In this document: positions 7,099-8,056 of the stretch, one piece after another
Position numbering within the stretch: the stretch's first letter is position 1
How the letters are laid out: each line of letters opens with the position of its first letter
NCBI GenBank assembly: GCA_964388595.1
Contig: CAYMAX010000060.1
Coordinates: 1-8,056, forward strand
Direction: 5' to 3'
Length of the DNA: 8,056 bases
DNA from: CAYMAX01 sp964388595
GTDB taxonomy: Bacteria > Bacteroidota > Bacteroidia > Bacteroidales > UBA932
The notes under the pieces: model-generated
The model's input: the letters and a program-made list of their open reading frames with translations, nothing else
What the model was told of the DNA's origin: nothing
Database searches by the model: none
Made by a program: the position numbers and the translations under genes

Positions 7099-7106
7099 TA
7101 ATTTTG
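7099..7106 (+). promoter_or_regulatory. Putative Bacteroidota -7 box (TAATTTTG) of the GT2 gene
   Basis: TAATTTTG matches TAnnTTTG and ends 20 bp before the ATG at 7127. A TTTG at 7079-7082 lies 16 bp upstream and a TTGG at 7074-7077 lies 21 bp upstream; either could serve as a -33 element. The box is back to back with the minus-strand box at 7089-7096, only 2 bp apart, so the two promoters could hardly be occupied at once. Confidence 0.5.
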
Positions 7107-7126
7107 TTAAGATATCGCATTGGATT

Positions 7127-8056
7127 ATGACTACACTTGAACTTCTTTTCTGGATTTTTGCCTTTATAGTTTTCTATACCTATCTCGGATACGGGATACT
7201 CGTCACCATATTGGTTAAGATCAAAGAGTTGCTCAAGAGACCATCCAAAGTCAAAACGCGGGATGATAAACTCCCCAAGGTCACTTTATTGATAGCGGCT
7301 TACAACGAAGAGGACATCATTCAACAAAAAATGGAGAACAATTACTCATTGGATTATCCCAGTGAGTTGTTTGAAATATGCTGGGTCAGCGATGGCTCCA
7401 CAGACAGGACCAACGAATTATTGGAGCCATATCTTCTCGATAAAGATGTAAATAAACCTAAAGTCACTCTTATTTTTAAACCTGAAAGAGGTGGTAAAAC
7501 TGCTGCTCTCAATCATGCTATGAAGCTGATAAAGAGCCCTATTGTAGTGTTTACTGATGCCAATACCATGCTCAATCCCCAGGCCATCTCGGAGATTGTA
7601 AAACAATTTTCAAATCCCAAGGTGGGATGTGTGGCAGGAGAAAAGAGAGTTACCATTGGGACTGGTAGCGGAGCAGCCTCCTCGGAAGGAATTTACTGGA
7701 AATACGAATCCTTCCTGAAAAATATGGACTGGAGGCTCTATTCTACAGTAGGAGCCGCAGGTGAATTGTACGCCATTCGCAGCAATTTGTTTCGTCCCCT
7801 GCCACAAGACACCCTTCTCGATGATTTTGTCTTGTCGATGAAAATTGCTGAAGAAGGGTACAGGATAGCCTACTGCCCCACTGCCTACGCACAAGAGGAT
7901 GGGTCTCTCAATATGAAGGAGGAAGAGAAAAGGAAAATCAGAATATCAGCCGGAGGATTGCAATCTATTGCAAGACTACTACCACTTTTCAATTGCTTCA
8001 AATACCCTGTTTTGAGCTTTCAATATGTCTCTCACAGAGTATTACGTTGGAGTATT
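7127..8056 (+). CDS. Membrane-associated GT2 family glycosyltransferase, 3' truncated
   Basis: The frame opens at ATG 7127 and stays open for 310 codons to the window edge. Residues about 8-31 form an N-terminal membrane helix, after which the GT-A domain starts at KVTLLIAAYNEE (51-62). Seen GT2 motifs: VSDGSTD (87-93, Asp89 for nucleotide binding), ERGGKTAALNHA (120-131), FTDANT (142-147, the DxD-like metal site with Asp144), GAAGELYAIR (209-218), and LDDFVLSMKIAEEGY (231-245, probable catalytic-base region Asp232/Asp233). KRKIRISAGGLQS (268-280) sits where processive members have the Q/RxxRW segment. This layout resembles PgaC/IcaA- and hyaluronan-synthase-like enzymes with C-terminal membrane helices, expected just beyond the window. 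It would act on the cytoplasmic face of the inner membrane. Whether it polymerises or adds a single sugar cannot be told, and the donor is unknown. Confidence 0.9.
   Translation, partial: MTTLELLFWIFAFIVFYTYLGYGILVTILVKIKELLKRPSKVKTRDDKLPKVTLLIAAYNEEDIIQQKMENNYSLDYPSELFEICWVSDGSTDRTNELLEPYLLDKDVNKPKVTLIFKPERGGKTAALNHAMKLIKSPIVVFTDANTMLNPQAISEIVKQFSNPKVGCVAGEKRVTIGTGSGAASSEGIYWKYESFLKNMDWRLYSTVGAAGELYAIRSNLFRPLPQDTLLDDFVLSMKIAEEGYRIAYCPTAYAQEDGSLNMKEEEKRKIRISAGGLQSIARLLPLFNCFKYPVLSFQYVSHRVLRWSI

Larger units (their letters stand above)
7086..7115 (-). repeat. Copy 2 of a 30-bp intergenic element shared with 4853-4882
   Basis: Matches the inverted copy at 4853-4882 at 25 of 30 positions, with differences at element positions 12, 14, 19, 21 and 28. 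Strand is given so that the shared TATTTTTG box points at the AT3 gene starting at 7071. The plus-strand box TAATTTTG for the GT2 gene overlaps it, and that second box is not kept in copy 1. Confidence 0.5.

Overview
This window reads as part of a surface-polysaccharide or glycoconjugate biosynthesis region from a member of the Bacteroidota, most likely Bacteroidales. The taxonomic hint comes from three things. All divergent intergenic gaps contain 8-bp matches to the Bacteroides-type -7 promoter box TAnnTTTG. None of the visible start codons has a clear Shine-Dalgarno sequence; they are preceded by A/T-rich sequence instead. The gene content (PtmE-like CBS-nucleotidyltransferase, AT3 acyltransferase, GT4 and GT2 glycosyltransferases) is also common in such loci. 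Genus cannot be called from sequence reading alone.

Layout. (1) 1-711, plus strand: the C-terminal part of a left-handed beta-helix (hexapeptide) acyltransferase, cut by the left edge. (2) 690-4834, minus strand: a compact four-gene operon, in transcription order nucleotide-sugar dehydrogenase, extended SDR epimerase/decarboxylase/dehydratase, PIG-L deacetylase, and CBS-domain sugar-phosphate nucleotidyltransferase. Its last gene runs 22 bp into the end of the acyltransferase. (3) 4885-5997, plus: a GT4-like glycosyltransferase. (4) 6019-7071, minus: a membrane AT3 acyltransferase convergent with it. (5) 7127-8056, plus: a membrane-associated GT2 glycosyltransferase, open at the right edge. 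No gap without a gene exceeds 55 bp, and I saw no tRNA, rRNA, CRISPR, insertion sequence or strong terminator hairpin.

How the genes may work together (inference). The minus-strand operon contains the enzyme types needed to build and tailor an unusual activated sugar: activation of a sugar-1-phosphate, C6 oxidation to a uronic acid, SDR chemistry at C4 or decarboxylation, and removal of an N-acetyl group. The hexapeptide acyltransferase could then re-acylate a free amine or a hydroxyl. The GT4 and GT2 enzymes would transfer sugars, and the AT3 protein would O-acylate the glycan at the membrane. The order of steps and the sugar are not determined by the sequence.

The most notable non-coding observation is a 30-bp element present in both divergent gaps (25 of 30 positions identical). 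It is oriented so that its TATTTTTG box faces the GT4 gene in one gap and the AT3 gene in the other. This suggests the convergent GT4/AT3 pair may be a co-regulated module between two differently oriented neighbours.
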